Below, in pieces: positions 1 to 12,633 of a stretch of DNA of 64,000 bases. The notes beneath the pieces are model-generated. The model saw only the letters and a list, made by a program, of their open reading frames with translations, ran no database searches and was not told the origin of the DNA. Origin of the DNA: Luzula sylvatica. Taxonomy: Eukaryota; Streptophyta; Magnoliopsida; Poales; Juncaceae. The stretch's first letter is position 1; each line of letters opens with the position of its first letter. The translations under genes and the position numbers were made by a program. The DNA lies in NCBI GenBank assembly GCA_946800325.1, contig OX326960.1:33323629-33387628 (forward strand), read 5' to 3'.

Positions 1-123
1 ACGAAAACGGTGTTCGTGAATGATTGGGGTTGGTCATCACAAAAGTCTGATTTTCAGACGAAAATTACACATCTGAGTTCTAATATTTTTTCCCTTTTTA
101 TCGTGCAAACATCAATTAAAATT
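1..123 (+). repeat. SINE 3' part, interrupted by a Mutator-like element
   Basis: This stretch matches, with substitutions, the 3' half of the tRNA-derived SINE at 2632-2848: both carry the same order of words (gtctgat, agacga, acacatctgag, ctctaat or similar, cgtgcaa). The match resumes directly after the element at 124-1214 and stops near position 1238, so one SINE copy was split by a later insertion. Its 5' half lies outside the window. Confidence 0.6.
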
Positions 124-1214
124 GGGAAATTTTCAAAAAACCCCCTAACTTTTTCTGAAATTTTGAAAAACCCCCTATCTTTTTTGATATTCCAAAAAAC
201 CCCCCAAATCAAAGTTTCTTTTTTAAAAAACCCCCTATTGGGATTAAAGATAACATTTGAGGATGTTGAAAAAAATTTGGACAAAAATACCCCTTTCTAT
301 TTCTTCTTTAATTTTACTAAAGTATTTTTTATTTCATATTTAATATACATAAATATTTTTAAATTATACTAATTAAAAAATAAAAGACTAAGCTATATTT
401 ATAAAAATAAATTATTTTATTTATATTAATGAAAACTAACATCCAACAATAAAAATAACGGCGGTATATTATGTATCTTGCGAAATCTTTGCAGAAAAAT
501 AATATTTTCATCAAGTATACAATATAAGTATATTGATAGTTTTAATTTTTTTTTACTTTTACTACTAATATATTTATGTCACTATATATTATGTGCATAA
601 TTTTTTTTTAACGTTAATTACTTATTTAATTTTCTACCCAGATATTTTCATGCTTTCAAAAAAAGTATTTTTCTGTCAAAATATTTTCAAGACGTGTAAT
701 TTTTTTTATATTGTTGTTTTTTTGGTAAACTAACATCAAACGATATAACTTCCTTGGATATATTTTCAAGATATTAATCTTGATGCAAATTCAATGGTTA
801 AAAAGTCTTAAGTACAATACCTCAAATACTCACTTGAGTAGTTTAGCTTCTCTCTTATTTTTAATTTAATGTTAGTTTTTCATGAAAAAATATATAATAA
901 AGAAAATATTAAAATTATATAAATATTATATTTTAATTTTTTGTAATAAGTATATAATGAAAATATTTATATTTTTAGAATTAATTAGAATATAGAATAT
1001 AAAATAACATTTTTTAATTAGTATATTTAAAAAAATACTTAGAAAGGGGTATTTTTGTCCAAAATAAAGTTAACACCATGAAATGTTAATTCTAACCCAA
1101 TAGGGGGTTTTTTGAAAATAAAACTTTGATTTAGGGGGTTTTTTGGAATATCCAAAAATATAGGGGGTTTTTTAAAATTTCAGAAAAAGTTAGGGGGTTT
1201 TTTGAAAATTTCCC
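124..1214. mobile_element. Non-autonomous Mutator-like element (1091 bp)
   Basis: Terminal inverted repeats of about 135 bp (124-260 and 1080-1214) begin GGGAAATTTTC. Each arm carries four regularly spaced C-runs (G-runs in the right arm). A perfect 9-bp target duplication, ATTAAAATT, flanks it at 115-123 and 1215-1223, the size expected for Mutator-like transposition. The interior is AT-rich and has no transposase ORF, so it must depend on a transposase elsewhere. Confidence 0.88.
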
Positions 1215-1238
1215 ATTAAAATTCAGCCTTGACCTTGC
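1215..1238 (+). repeat. SINE remainder after the insertion
   Basis: This short block continues the SINE of positions 1-123. The words attcag and cccttgc-like sequence align with 2815-2838 of the other SINE copy. Its exact 3' end is not visible. Confidence 0.45.
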
Positions 1239-1415
1239 TTGGTCTACCAATATATATTTCCAACAGTATATCAAATCGTTCAGAAATTATTTTCTTTGGT
1301 ATTGACTATTGGTTGGTATTTTTTTGTGCAAGGAATTGTGTAAACTGTAAGGGGAAAAGGAAAGGAGCATTGAATGTGTCTCTTGATTTTTGGGTCTCGG
1401 AATAAAAAAAGAATA

Positions 1416-1489
1416 TGGCTTCGCCCGGACTTGAACCGGAGACCTTCAGTGTGTTAGACTGACGTGATAACCAACTACACCACGAAACC
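1416..1489 (-). tRNA. tRNA-Val (AAC)
   Basis: Read on the minus strand, this folds as a complete 74-nt cloverleaf without an intron. The acceptor arm is GGTTTCG pairing with CGAAGCC plus discriminator A. The anticodon arm TCAGT/ACTGA encloses the loop CTAACAC with anticodon AAC, which reads GTT (and GTC by wobble) valine codons after A34 to inosine editing. The internal pol III promoter boxes are intact, including a B box GGTTCAAGTCC. A T-run lies just downstream on the minus strand (1404-1410), as expected of a pol III terminator. It looks functional. Confidence 0.96.
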
Positions 1490-2631
1490 ATTGGTTACCG
1501 AATTTTGACATTTCGGTTAAACTATCTCGTATTGAATTAAACAACAATGAATTACTTACCAATGTTACCATTAATTTCTCTTATATATTGTTATGCAACA
1601 ATCCATATATTGCCCTTATTTATTTTGTATTTTAAGTCCATTTAATGTGGATATTTTCATGAGTTCGTATAAATGTTTCGTCTTCAACGAATAAAATATG
1701 GATAAAAAATCGATCAATTGTAGTTTTTATCTTTCAATCGTTTTCTTCGGTACAAAATCAACTAGTGACAAATGCTCTTTCACACATGAGTGTCTCATTA
1801 ATTTGATAGTCTCTCAACAAAAAACAAAGCACATAACCCGGTTGGTTGAGTGTAAGACACAAAAAAATCACACGTTGTGAGATATTGTGTGTTAAAGTCT
1901 CATTATTTTCAATGGATGGAGGATCATCGAACCTTCTCTCTTTACTCATAAAAAGTATTTGTGTTTGGCAAGTGGAATTAATAGAGGGGAATCGGATTAT
2001 AAAGTGCAGGAGTAAAAAAAATTCTTAAATTAGTAATTCCACAATTTGTTTCGTTGTCCAAATTATAAGATGCTGAAAAATATAATATTTTGTTTGGTTG
2101 TTTATAAAATTCTGAAATTTTGTTATTGAAAATGTAAAAATATATTTTATCTGTTAATATATTTTATAATTAAATAATTATCTTATTATAATATTAATTA
2201 TACTATAATTAAAATAATTATTTTATCCATATATTAATTATATTGATTTAATAATTAGATGAAGATGCTACAATTTGACACTTTAATTTTTTTTGGTATT
2301 CACTTCCTAATTTCATGTAATTCACTTTCTAATTTCACGTGTCAAACAAAAAATTTGAATTATAGGAATCTTAAGATTCAATTCAATTTCTAATTCCTTG
2401 CATCCAAACACCTCCTTAAGTAATTTTGTTTGATTGAATAAACCATATAGCTTACAGTCTACAGTTAAACGAGATATGAAGTTGTAATCGTGGAAATTGT
2501 ATTTCTGGAAATACAAGCATAAAGGTTTTTTTTTTTTTTTTTGAAGTTGAACAAGCATAAAGTTATAATTGTCAAAACCATGGATATTACTGGAGTTATT
2601 ATTTAAGTTCGAAACGTATATTGAACACAAG
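1490..2631. other. Intergenic AT-rich stretch with a possible MITE
   Basis: No gene is supported here; short ORFs lack codon or domain signals. Positions 1961-2411 begin GTGTTTGG and end CCAAACAC, with imperfect inverted similarity for about 20 bp further inwards, as in MITEs of the PIF/Harbinger or hAT type. No convincing target duplication was found, so this element is tentative. Confidence 0.35.
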
Positions 2632-2848
2632 TGGTGCCTAGCACAATTGGATAGTTCATTGACAAATAATCCAAGAGGTCCATGGTTCGATCCTCGTATC
2701 TGGAGTGGTGAAGAAATCTGTGTATATGTGAGAATGACGGGGGTTGTCACAAATGTCTGATATAAGACGAATAATCAACACATCTGAGCTCTAATTTTTT
2801 TTCGTGCAATCAACCACTAAAATTCACATTGGCCCTTGCATTATAACA
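2632..2848 (+). mobile_element. tRNA-derived SINE
   Basis: An A-box match (TAGCACAATTGG, 2639-2650) and a B-box match (GGTTCGATCC, 2684-2693) lie about 35 bp apart, the layout of an internal pol III promoter in a tRNA-derived SINE head. The sequence after it is also found at 1-123 plus 1215-1238, showing it is a repeated family. No clear target duplication was seen, so both ends are approximate. Confidence 0.6.
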
Positions 2849-3131
2849 ACTTTTCCAAGAGAATAAAATTTTGTAACAATAATTTACATCCATTAAAATA
2901 TGTTACAATAATTTACCGTCATAAACAACACCAAAAAACCAATAAAATACTTAAATGTTACATTTGGTTGTTCGATTGTAAACAAAAATGATGTTAGACA
3001 AAACCAACACAACTAACAAAAATAATTATTTACATGAAAATAACAAGCATGATAAAAAATACAAAGCATTTTTTTTGGAAAAGAATACTTTTTCAATAAT
3101 TTGAGCGAGCCTCTTGAAAAAAAATCACTTT

Positions 3132-4017
3132 TTAGTTTTTATTGGTGTTAACTCCAACCACGAGATTATTAACCTGTATTAAAAAGAAATATATCAGTTT
3201 GTCAAAAAATAAAAATAAAATCTTATTTGTTCAAAGAAGATTATTTTAATTTCGTATTCATAAATAACATAACAAAGTTCACATAAGTAAACAATCATTT
3301 TAGAGAAATTTGCAACAAAGACCCTGAAATATGTCTGCTCTAAACATCCACTTATCTTTGTACCCTAATTAGATAAGTAAAAACGATATACTTAATAATC
3401 CTTGGTATAAAATCCAAAAAAAGAAGATTTACCAATTTGCCCTTCTCATCTAGAGACATGGGGTTCTCTACGACTACCGTCACATTGTTTCCTTGTGATG
3501 ATGACGATGCCTAAAAATATATATATAAAGTGAAATTAGAGGGACCTCTATGGAATTTTAGCATATAAAGTTCTATATATATGAAGAATATTGAATACAT
3601 ACTGATGAAGTTGAAGGGGTAACTTCTGCAACATTATAAGGTCGAGTTGTAGGAGTTACAGGAGAAAGAATATTGCTAACCTGCGAAATAACACGGACTA
3701 AAATGTAAAAATTAAAGGATTCAAAACAATCAAATCCAATCCAATCAAATGTTGATTTAACAAATTGAGGGTTAATTCTTAATTGCATAATTACAAAATA
3801 CCCTGATTTCGGTGAAATGTTGGCACGAAGCACATTTAACAGATTCGGCTCCATATGGGTACATTAATGTAATATGGCAATTCAGACAATTCACAAGGGC
3901 AGTTTGAACTTGTGTCGGCATTATTATGGTATTGCATGAACCGCATTGAATACTGGAGGCTCCAGTTGGGTAGACAAGAAGAACTCTGCATCCACTACAC
4001 ACTATTTGGCTTTCCAT
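3132..4017 (-). CDS. LSD1-type zinc-finger protein (LOL-like), five-exon transcript with four coding exons
   Basis: The spliced CDS joins 4017-3802, 3680-3603, 3510-3433 and 3173-3132 (216+78+78+42 nt, 137 aa), all with GT/AG borders and every intron in phase 0. Two LSD1 zinc fingers are visible: Cys7/Cys10 with Cys25/Cys28, and Cys44/Cys47 with Cys62/Cys65. Both contain the family's YPxGA segment. The C-terminal part has the family's conserved TVVVENPMS motif followed by a short hydrophobic end. The chosen start is the first ATG after a plausible 3' splice site at 4043-4044; no upstream ATG exists in that exon, so a non-coding 5' exon further upstream is likely. LSD1/LOL proteins are plant regulators of programmed cell death and stress responses, acting as scaffold or transcription cofactors. 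Which LOL subgroup this is cannot be settled here. Confidence 0.88.
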
Positions 4018-4044
4018 TCTTCTCGTGTAATTCAATTGTACCCT

Positions 4045-6190
4045 ATTAGAAAATTAAAGATAGATTTAGTTTTTATTTGGTATGTAATTTGTTGATTTAA
4101 CCCTCATTTATCATCGATTAGGTGTCAAATGATTAAATAAACAACAAAATAGGTAGATTGTATGTCAAAGATACTGAAATGGTACTGAAACTAGGGTTGA
4201 ATTCAAATCTTGCAGTGATCAATTGACCTACAAAAATTGCCCAATAATTTCCAAATACGAAATTAAAGTACTTTGTTCCCTACTGATAATTGCAATTAAT
4301 CACAAGAAAATACAGAAAAACATCAATCAGCTTAATTACTAACAGAATAAAAAAAAAAAAAATTACGTCGGGAAAAGACTATTGATCAAATCCATAGAAT
4401 CGGATACGACACGAGAAATTATATTGGAAACAGATCCTCTCCTTCTCTCTACTAATTGGAAAATTGTCGCCATTAGTAGGCGATAATTGAATATTTATTT
4501 GCTTGTTTCTCTTTCTTTTGCTACAATTAGGCGACAATTCAAAGTTCCGAGAAGACGCGCATCGATTTGTTCAAACCCTTACTTTTGCTATTTCGTAAAT
4601 TAAACCTCGTAAACTTATTTTGTAAGCGATTTACATATTTACCCCTAAATAAGACAAAATATCGTATTCACCCTTTCCAAAATCATAATGTCATATTTAT
4701 CCCTCTCTAAAATCTCAAACATTGTGAGAAATTATATAAAATATTTCAATGAAAATCATACATAAAAGATTATCTTAGTTTCATAGAATGAATTATCTAC
4801 GATAATTGAATTAATTGTACAATTTTTTGAAAGGCCGAATCAGAATTCTCGACTTTTGAAAAGTCGAAAAATGTGTGGGTTAGCTGTTAACGTGGATTAG
4901 AGGATGTAAAATTAAAATCACTCGAGTTTTGAAAGGTTTGTAACTATACCAACTCTAGATTTTTCTAAGGTCGAAAACGATACATGATATCTGATATTTT
5001 CAAATTATATTGATTAATTTGGGACTTGTTTTGTCTATGATATTTTTTTCTTCTATTATTATGAATCTCTATATTGTACGTTGTTCATGTCAAAAATTGA
5101 AAAAAGAAACATACTAAATCAATATTGTATTTTGACCAAATCAAAGACTCGATACTGTAATTAAAATGCATTAATAGAGGTAATGCAAATGTACTATGAT
5201 GGTAAGCATAAATATGTATAAATATGACATACAATATAGATAATTGAGGTGATTAGTATTTCAATTAATATGTATAAATTGAATTAACAGATAAATCAAA
5301 CATGTTAATAAACAAACGTACATGTCAATTAACTATTAATTTAATTTTACATGTTGAATTTATGTTAATGAAAATGTTAATCATCTCAACTAATCATCTT
5401 TGATTTTAAGAGATCAAGGGCGTGGGAGTTTATTTGAGTGGTGTCAGAGCAAATCTTAATTATTTATGACCATACAATTTTTACTTATCACTCCATTGTA
5501 TTTCACTTATTATAATAATTTTAGGATACACCATGGCATTGTATTTCATTTATCACTGCCCAGTATAATAATTATAGGATATATCATGTTTCCTCATTTT
5601 CCCACCACATCATATATATCACCAATTAACAATTAATTGGTGATTAGTTAACATGATATTAACAGTTTATTAATATTGATTAATAATTGTTAATGCATAT
5701 ATAATTTATGTAAATATTAATTAACTGTTAATAGAGTATTATTTTGTTAATTATTTGAATAATTAATTGTTAATTGATGATATAGAGGATGTGATGAAAA
5801 AATGAGAGGGTACAGTGCATGACCTCATAATCGGGGTTTATTAGTTTGAAAATTTATTATTTCCCCTCACATTTTAGCTAAACATCCACAATTCTTAATC
5901 AACACACTTAATTAACATGATAATTAATTAAAAATATACAATTAATAATTAAGTAATATTAATTAAAAATTATTAATGATCGTGAATGTTAATTAATTAT
6001 GTTAGATGGGTTAATTACCATACCAATTGAGTATGTTAATTAGTTTATACCCTAAAATATTAGATGTGAAGGATGGGTGATAATTTTGAATTTTCTTAGC
6101 CGAGGAAATGACTGGATAATAATTTTGAAAAAGACGGAGATATCTGATAAATATTAGACCAGAATGTAAAAACCCTTAAAAATAACACCG
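4045..6190. other. Intergenic AT-rich region between divergently oriented genes
   Basis: It separates the minus-strand LSD1-like gene from the plus-strand AS8-like gene, so both promoters and the non-coding first exons should lie here (roughly 4.3-4.6 kb and 6.19-6.27 kb). The stretch 5.2-6.05 kb is very rich in TTAATTAA-like words and has no ORF with domain support. Confidence 0.5.
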
Positions 6191-6813
6191 GCGAGCTTAA
6201 CTCAGTAGAGTTGATGACAGAAGAAGAGGAAGCACAATTCCATTCGCACCCCTATGGTTACCTTAAATCAGTAATCCGTCCTTCTCTTTCTCTAATTACC
6301 GTTTGTAGGTGTCATACTCTATTGGTTTCTGTTTTATTTCTCGGCTTGAACTAATCATTCGCTCCTTGGATTCACGGTTCTGTCTATGCGAAGTTAATTG
6401 GGGCTTAATTGCATAATTTCTAAACTGGGATGAGGATTAATTTCACAGCTGAGACTTAATTGAAGCTTTAATGCTGAATTGAGGACTTGGGATTTGGGGG
6501 ACTCAATTGCTCATTTGGATATAACAATAGAAATTGGAATCCTTGCTCAGTTGGTTTGTGAAATGAAAACTATGTATAAATCTTGAGTTGCTATTTTGGA
6601 TTTTAAGATTTTTTCCTCTCATAATAGAAGGATTTTCCTGGAATTTGCCACAAATCATGGTTTTCGAGCCACTTAATATAAAGGGATTAAATAGATTAAT
6701 TAAGCAGGATAGGAATCGGGTCCGATGCTATTTTGCAATATAGGCACTATTAGGGGTTGTTTCGCAAGTATAATAAACTCTTTTCGTCCTTTTATCACAT
6801 TTTTCAGGCAATA

Positions 6814-7408
6814 ATGATAATAAAGGGACTATTCAAGCGGTATGAGAGATGGAACCCTGTGCACCCGACTCTGGGGACGTTTTGGGGGATGGGAATCGGA
6901 ATTGGTTGCGGAGTCGGGTGGGGCCCGGGTTTCGGACCTGAAGTTATCGGGTATGTTGGAGCTGGATGCGGTGTTGGATTCAGTGTAGGTATTACTCTCA
7001 CTGGTATCGGTATCGGCCTGCCTCAACCCGGTCTCATCAAAACTTCACGAAGTGGTATGAAATAAATGGTAGACTAATATACTTTCGATTAAACAAAATT
7101 TATGGTGCGTAAATAATTTGTTGGCTTTTGTAGCTAGTAGAATGTACATGGAATCTGCACGAACTATGGCGATGGCTATAGTAAATGGCATGATTTGGGA
7201 GAGCATGAACTTTCTCTCTCCTCAGTTAACTTCTTTAAGGATGCAGTCTATTCGGAATCTCTCTAAATTTCGCGAGAATACAGATATGATAGTAAAGAGG
7301 GTCGATTTCGCAAATTTAAACAAGGGTTTTTCATGTAGTATGCAATCCTCATTGGAGTGTTTGAGAGCTTTTAAAGATAAAAATTGGCCTCCGCCTAATG
7401 GTAGGTGA
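6814..7408 (+). CDS. Cadmium-induced protein AS8-like, glycine-rich protein
   Basis: Two coding exons, 6814-7054 and 7134-7408, join in phase 1 across a 79-bp intron with GT (7055) and AG (7133), giving 171 aa. The first exon starts directly after a 3' splice site (tttttcag, exon from 6808), so a 5'UTR intron reaches back to about 6.27 kb. The N-terminal half has a basic/aromatic start (GLFKRYERWNPVHP) followed by a glycine-zipper-like stretch at about residues 29-72 with repeated GxGxG and GxGxGxG spacing. This arrangement is characteristic of the plant protein annotated as cadmium-induced AS8-like. The second half is Met- and Ser-rich with no recognised domain. Glycine-zipper segments usually insert into or associate with membranes. 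The molecular function is not known, and the name reflects an expression annotation only. Confidence 0.82.
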
Positions 7409-7636
7409 AGTAATTTCTTTTTCGTTTTGTGATAATTTGCAGTTAGAGATGCGACTTATAATTGGGTGTTTATTGTTGGATGCAAATATTTCTGTAATTT
7501 TGAAATTTCTTTTGGATGTTAAAATATTTTGGTTGTTTTTCTGTTATATTATTTTCTTAATTGAATGTTCCACATCCACTTTTGGGATAAACAGAATTTA
7601 GAAAAAAATTCAACCTAGACAAACATAAAACATAGG
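7409..7636. promoter_or_regulatory. Probable 3'UTR and downstream flank of the AS8-like gene
   Basis: The sequence after the stop codon is T-rich and resembles a plant 3'UTR. No other gene or repeat is visible before the degenerate Mutator-like element begins. Confidence 0.35.
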
Positions 7637-8305
7637 AGAATTCTTCAAAAAACCCCTAACTTTTTTGGATATTATGAAAAAACCCCTATGTTTTTAGATT
7701 CCCTAAAAAAACCCCTATATTTTTGGCTTCCTCCAGAACCCCGTAACATTTTTATATTCCCTCAAAACCCTCCATCTTTTTATTATGATTTTGAATATGA
7801 CCATTATACCCTTTTCCATAATTTTATTTTATAAATATCCATAATTTAATAAATAATAAATAGATATTAACATACAAAAATAAATAATAGATAGATATTA
7901 AAATATTATAATAAATAATATATTGATATTACAACATTATTATAAATAATACATAGATATTAAAATATTAATAATTGTTGGAAATGATATTTTAATATCA
8001 ATATATTATTTATTATAATATTTTAATATATATGTATTATTTATTATAATATTTTAATGTCATGTATTATTATTTTTTAACATTTTTTTTATTTTTTTTA
8101 TAATAGTTTAATGTCTATTTATTATTTATTAAATTATAGATATTTATAGATAAAACTATGAGGGTATAATGGTCATTTTTTCAAAAAACATAACAAAAAT
8201 ATAGGTTTTTTTTTTTTAGGAAATCTAAAGATATTAACATACAAAAGTATTGGGAGAAGCAAAAAATATATGAAGTCTTCTAAAAAAGCAGGGGATTTTC
8301 CAAAC
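7637..8305. mobile_element. Degenerate Mutator-like element of the C-run TIR family
   Basis: The left arm (7637-7780) has the same spaced ACCCCTA runs as the intact elements at 124 and 12634. The right arm (about 8200-8305) carries diverged versions in inverse orientation. The ends are too decayed to define a target duplication, so the boundaries are approximate. Confidence 0.55.
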
Positions 8306-8336
8306 AACCCCCTATCTTTTTGTTATGTCCTCTAAA

Positions 8337-9330
8337 GTAAAAAATTTCAAATAACCCCCTATCTTTTCTTGAATTTGTAAAAAAATTCCTAACTTTTGAG
8401 AAACTCCAAACCCCCCCCCACACACACACACACAAACAAGGTTTCATTTTTAATTACTCGCCTATAGAAGTATTTCGTGGTGCTATAATTTTTTAAGACC
8501 AAAATACCCCTCTATTTTCAATATTTAAATTTATTCAACCTTTTTGCATTATTTTATTAATTTAAAAAATTTCATAAATATTTTTTTAACATATACTAAT
8601 TTTAAAAACTATATATCATCTATATAATTTTAATATTTATTTTATTTTATATTTTGTCATACAAAACTAAAATTTAATAAAAAAATAAACAAAATACAAA
8701 AAATATTCCTGAAAATATCTTGACAAAATAATATTTTTTAACATTTAGTTGTAATTCTCAATAGTTGTTAATAAAAAATAGTTACTAAATACTAGCTACA
8801 GAAATCAAATTAGTTATTGAAATTAAAACCAACGACAATATTATTTTAATGCTAGTTTTAATGTTCATTCATTCATTTTTAATTTGACAAAAAATACTAT
8901 TTAGTAACTATTTTTATCAACAAATATTGTGAATTAAAACTAAATTCTAGAATAATATTAATTTGTCAACATATTTTCAGAAAAAAAAGTATTTTTTTAT
9001 TTATTTAATGCTAGTTTTGTATGACAAAATAAATAATAAATAAAGATTAAAATTATGTATATGACATATTTTTTTTCGAAATCAGTATATGTTAAAATAA
9101 TATGGTGAATTTTTATTTAATTAAATAATACAGAAAGATATTTAATACATTTAAATATGAAAAATAGAGGGGTATTTTGGTCTTAAAAAAAGTAACATCA
9201 TGAAATATCCTTATAGAGGGGTAAATGAAAATGAAACCTTGTTTGTCAGAGGGTTTTTGGAGTTTTCTAAAAGTTAGGGTTTTTTGTACAAATTCAAGAA
9301 AAGATATGGGGTTATTTGAAAATTTGCCAA
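8337..9330. mobile_element. Mutator-like element, second degenerate copy
   Basis: The arms at about 8337-8495 and 9195-9330 are long imperfect inverted repeats. They share CAAATAACCCC, TCTTTTCTTGAATTTGTA and AACAAGGTTTCATTTT in the same order. The left arm contains a short (CA)n tract at 8419-8434 that the right arm lacks. The AT-rich interior has no transposase. A clear 9-bp duplication was not found. Confidence 0.65.
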
Positions 9331-9402
9331 ACACAAATTACACAATTAGTTTACCTATCAAACATAATTTCAAATACTCCACCTTGGTCGAATAGTTCAA
9401 AC

Positions 9403-9617
9403 TAGGGCTGGCAAAAAAAGCTCGGCTCGAACGTTCGTTCGAGTTCGGCTCGAAGATCGTTCGAAAATAGCTCGTTCGAAAAATGGCTCGAATTTTTCGA
9501 ACCGAGCCGAGCCGAGCCAGCTCGAGCCAACTTCGAGCCGAGCTCGAACCGGGTGATGTTCGGCTCGCGAGCCAGCTCGGTTCGAACAAATTTTGCGTAT
9601 ATACTCTCTCTTCCCAG

Positions 9618-9684
<67 letters not shown>

Positions 9685-9687
9685 CAG

Positions 9688-9738
<51 letters not shown>

Positions 9739-10191
9739 ACTCCAAACCTAACCCTAATCCTCTCTCGCTACTCTCAGACTCTCGGCCGCGTCCTCGCCTC
9801 TCCTCGCGCTAGTCGTAAGTCTCTAGTCGCTACTCTCAGAGACTCAGACCTCTCTCGCTACTCTCAGACCTCTCTCGCTCCTCTCTCGCTCCTCTCTCGC
9901 TAGTCGCTACGAGCAACTCCTCTCTCGCTGCGTCGTCACTCCTCTCGCTACTCTCAGAGTCTCGCCTCTCGCCTCTCGCTGAGTCGCCTGAGTCGCTACG
10001 AGCAACTTTTCGGTTCTTTCGAGCCGGATCGAGCCGAGCCGAGCAGGCTCGACATTTTTTTCGAGCCGATCTCGAGCTGGACTTCCGAGCTCGAACCCCT
10101 CCTACGAGTCGAGCCGAGCTAGCTCGAACCAGACTCGAGCCGAGCTCGAGCTGGGTGGTGTTCGGCTCGGCTCGGTAAATTGCCAGCCCTA
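9403..10191. mobile_element. Non-autonomous hAT element, GC-rich
   Basis: Terminal inverted repeats TAGGGCTGGCAA/TTGCCAGCCCTA are flanked by a perfect 8-bp duplication GTTCAAAC (9395-9402 and 10192-10199), as expected of hAT. Both subterminal regions are packed with GCTCGAGC/GGCTCGG-like words, probable transposase binding sites. The centre holds (CT)n tracts (9622-9735) and repeats of the word ctctcgctact. It is strikingly GC-rich against its surroundings. No transposase is encoded; the long ORFs here only reflect the dinucleotide tracts. Confidence 0.9.
9622..9735. repeat. (CT)n microsatellite, two blocks
   Basis: Nearly pure CT dinucleotide in two blocks separated by ttcccagacc, inside the hAT element. 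Confidence 0.95.
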
Positions 10192-10199
10192 GTTCAAAC

Positions 10200-12624
10200 A
10201 TAATTTCAATACCCCACCTTGGTCGAATAGTTCAAAAGTTTTTATTACTTGATAGTAATTATGTTGCATATTACTTGATAACCACGTTGCATGAATACGA
10301 ATACGAATATCATATCGGATACGGAAATATAACAATTTTCAAAAAATGTAGGATATGATAGGGTTTATATATACATTATTTAATATTATTTTAATAAAAT
10401 TAGTTATATATTTAAATAAATTATAATTAAAAAATCAAAATTGTAGTATATAATCAGACACACCACGTGACGTAATGTTTAATAGTTCCATATCCATATC
10501 CGCAGTGGACTAGAGGGGGCATGAACCCTCCTAGATTTTTGAGTTGTAGTATATATACGATTATGCTATTGTATTTTATGTTAAAATTGGAAATTTATGT
10601 ACTACCGTCCTCAATTTTTTTTTTTTGAAATTTCTCACAGTATCCCCCTCTAGATTACCGCCTCCATTGTTACGAGGCAAGATCCGTCACTGCATATCCG
10701 ATATGTATCAGATACGGATATAATCGGTTTTCTGAAGTATCCGCACAACATAGCATGATACATTACCACATGTTACACCCTTACATGTATGCACAAATTA
10801 TATTGATTAAAAAAGTACAAACAAAAGATGATGTTTCATAAACATTGAAAATTGTATTTTTGAAAAAAAAATGCATACCTATTTAAATAATATTTCCGTT
10901 ATAAATGATATATAAAGTTATTTTATTTCCTCAAATAAAAATCATATAATTTGAATAAAATATTTGTTCGTCTATCAAGAAAAATATCTGAAAAAGTAAA
11001 AACGTAATTGGTAAGAAATAGTATACAAAATCAATGTTTAGAATATCTTTTATTTTTTTTAGATTGATGTAATTCGTTAAAGTTAAACAAGAAAAACATT
11101 ATTTGTACGTATACTTTTGAATTTTTTTTCTATAAATGTCGTATTTTTCTTACATACAATTTTTTTTCTGTACAAAATATGACTTTTATTTATAAAATAA
11201 AACACCTTCCAATAAATAATTTTATAAATCCAATATATTTTAATAGGCAAACATTTGTTTGAAAATTGAGGAAACAAAACAGTACATTATGTCACATGAA
11301 GTTTTTGATCTAAATCAAAGCTCTTACTTTGTTCATTGTTCACGACGAAACAGAAACAACGCATTATTTTGGACATATACCGACTTCGATGCGCTTTTCA
11401 TTTCGTTCTCCTTATTTTGTCGATGATGTATAAAAATAGACAAACTTTACAACAAATATCGTTTGAATTGTTCAGGAAAATCCGGCTCTTGAACAATTGA
11501 AACGGTCCTAATTGCTCTAAAATTTATAAAAATCATGATTTATTGAGGCAAATGCACCGTGCTCAAACTTTTATGCTCGAATGAAAGTGTTCATTGGAAC
11601 GTATTTGATTGCATAATTTTTTAATATCTGAATTAATTAAAACTTGGTATTATTGTAATTCTTATATTTCTTCTATTATTAAAAGTTGTGCAATATTATA
11701 TGTTGTTTTGTTGTGAAATATTCATATTTTGTGTATTGTGTTCTTACATGTTACGTACAATGGATCCATATTTCTTCTATTAATAAAAAATGCTAAATTA
11801 CTTGAATCATCAAAATAATCAATGACTTCTTTGACTCTATTATGTGGTTCAGTCGACAAAATACCTAAGAAATTGAAAATTTTAATTTAGTTCCATCCAT
11901 ATTGAAAAATATATAAATCTAAAAACATAAATAATATATTAAATATAAAAAGATATAAAAATAATCAAAAGAGAGGGTGTTTTTTAATTTTGTTCAATAT
12001 GCATTTTTACAACAAATAATTGAATCTAATTTTTTTTTCTTCAAAATAAATAGGTGAATTACCTCGATCATTATGTTGTTCAGTGAATATAATACCCAAA
12101 AAGAATAGTTAGATTAATCATGAATATAGGTATAAAAACAAAAGTAAATGTATTCATGATATTAGATTATTCTGTAAACCGAAATCAAATAATTGTGAGT
12201 GAGTGTGCTTCCATATTAATTTCTGTATATGGTAAAACAAAAAAGTATTAATAAGAAAAAATAAGCTACGATCAATACTAAATATGTATAAATAAAAAAC
12301 AAAAAAACAAAATAAATACAAAATTCTACAAAATCTTGAACTGAAATACATTGCAAGACGAGAGATGTGAGAAAAATATGAATGAATTTCGTAAATTTAA
12401 CAAAAAATATTGAAGTTTTGAATTAAATTCATCAAATTAACGGACAAATATGATCATGATAACAAATTACTTTGATTTATATCGGAATTGAGGCTGAAAT
12501 AGTATAAAAATCATGCCAAAATAAGATCTGAATAATTCCGAGACGATGGAATAGAAGAGGAAGAGAGAACCAACCATTGGCCAACTGCCAAGTCTGGGTA
12601 GTGATGTTTATCTTTTTAGACATA
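10200..12624. other. Intergenic AT-rich region
   Basis: No gene is supported. About 10.27-10.75 kb holds repeated words resembling ggatacgg and catatccg on both strands and may be an old transposon. Positions 11395-11520 contain a hairpin-bearing segment that recurs in inverted orientation at 20405-20520. The remainder is simple AT-rich sequence. Confidence 0.4.
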
Positions 12625-12633
12625 AAATATAAA

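Noticed and set aside
9338..10201. Long Arg/Glu- or Ser/Leu-repeat ORFs
   Set aside because: They are translations of (CT)n/(GA)n tracts and the hAT element's repeated words.
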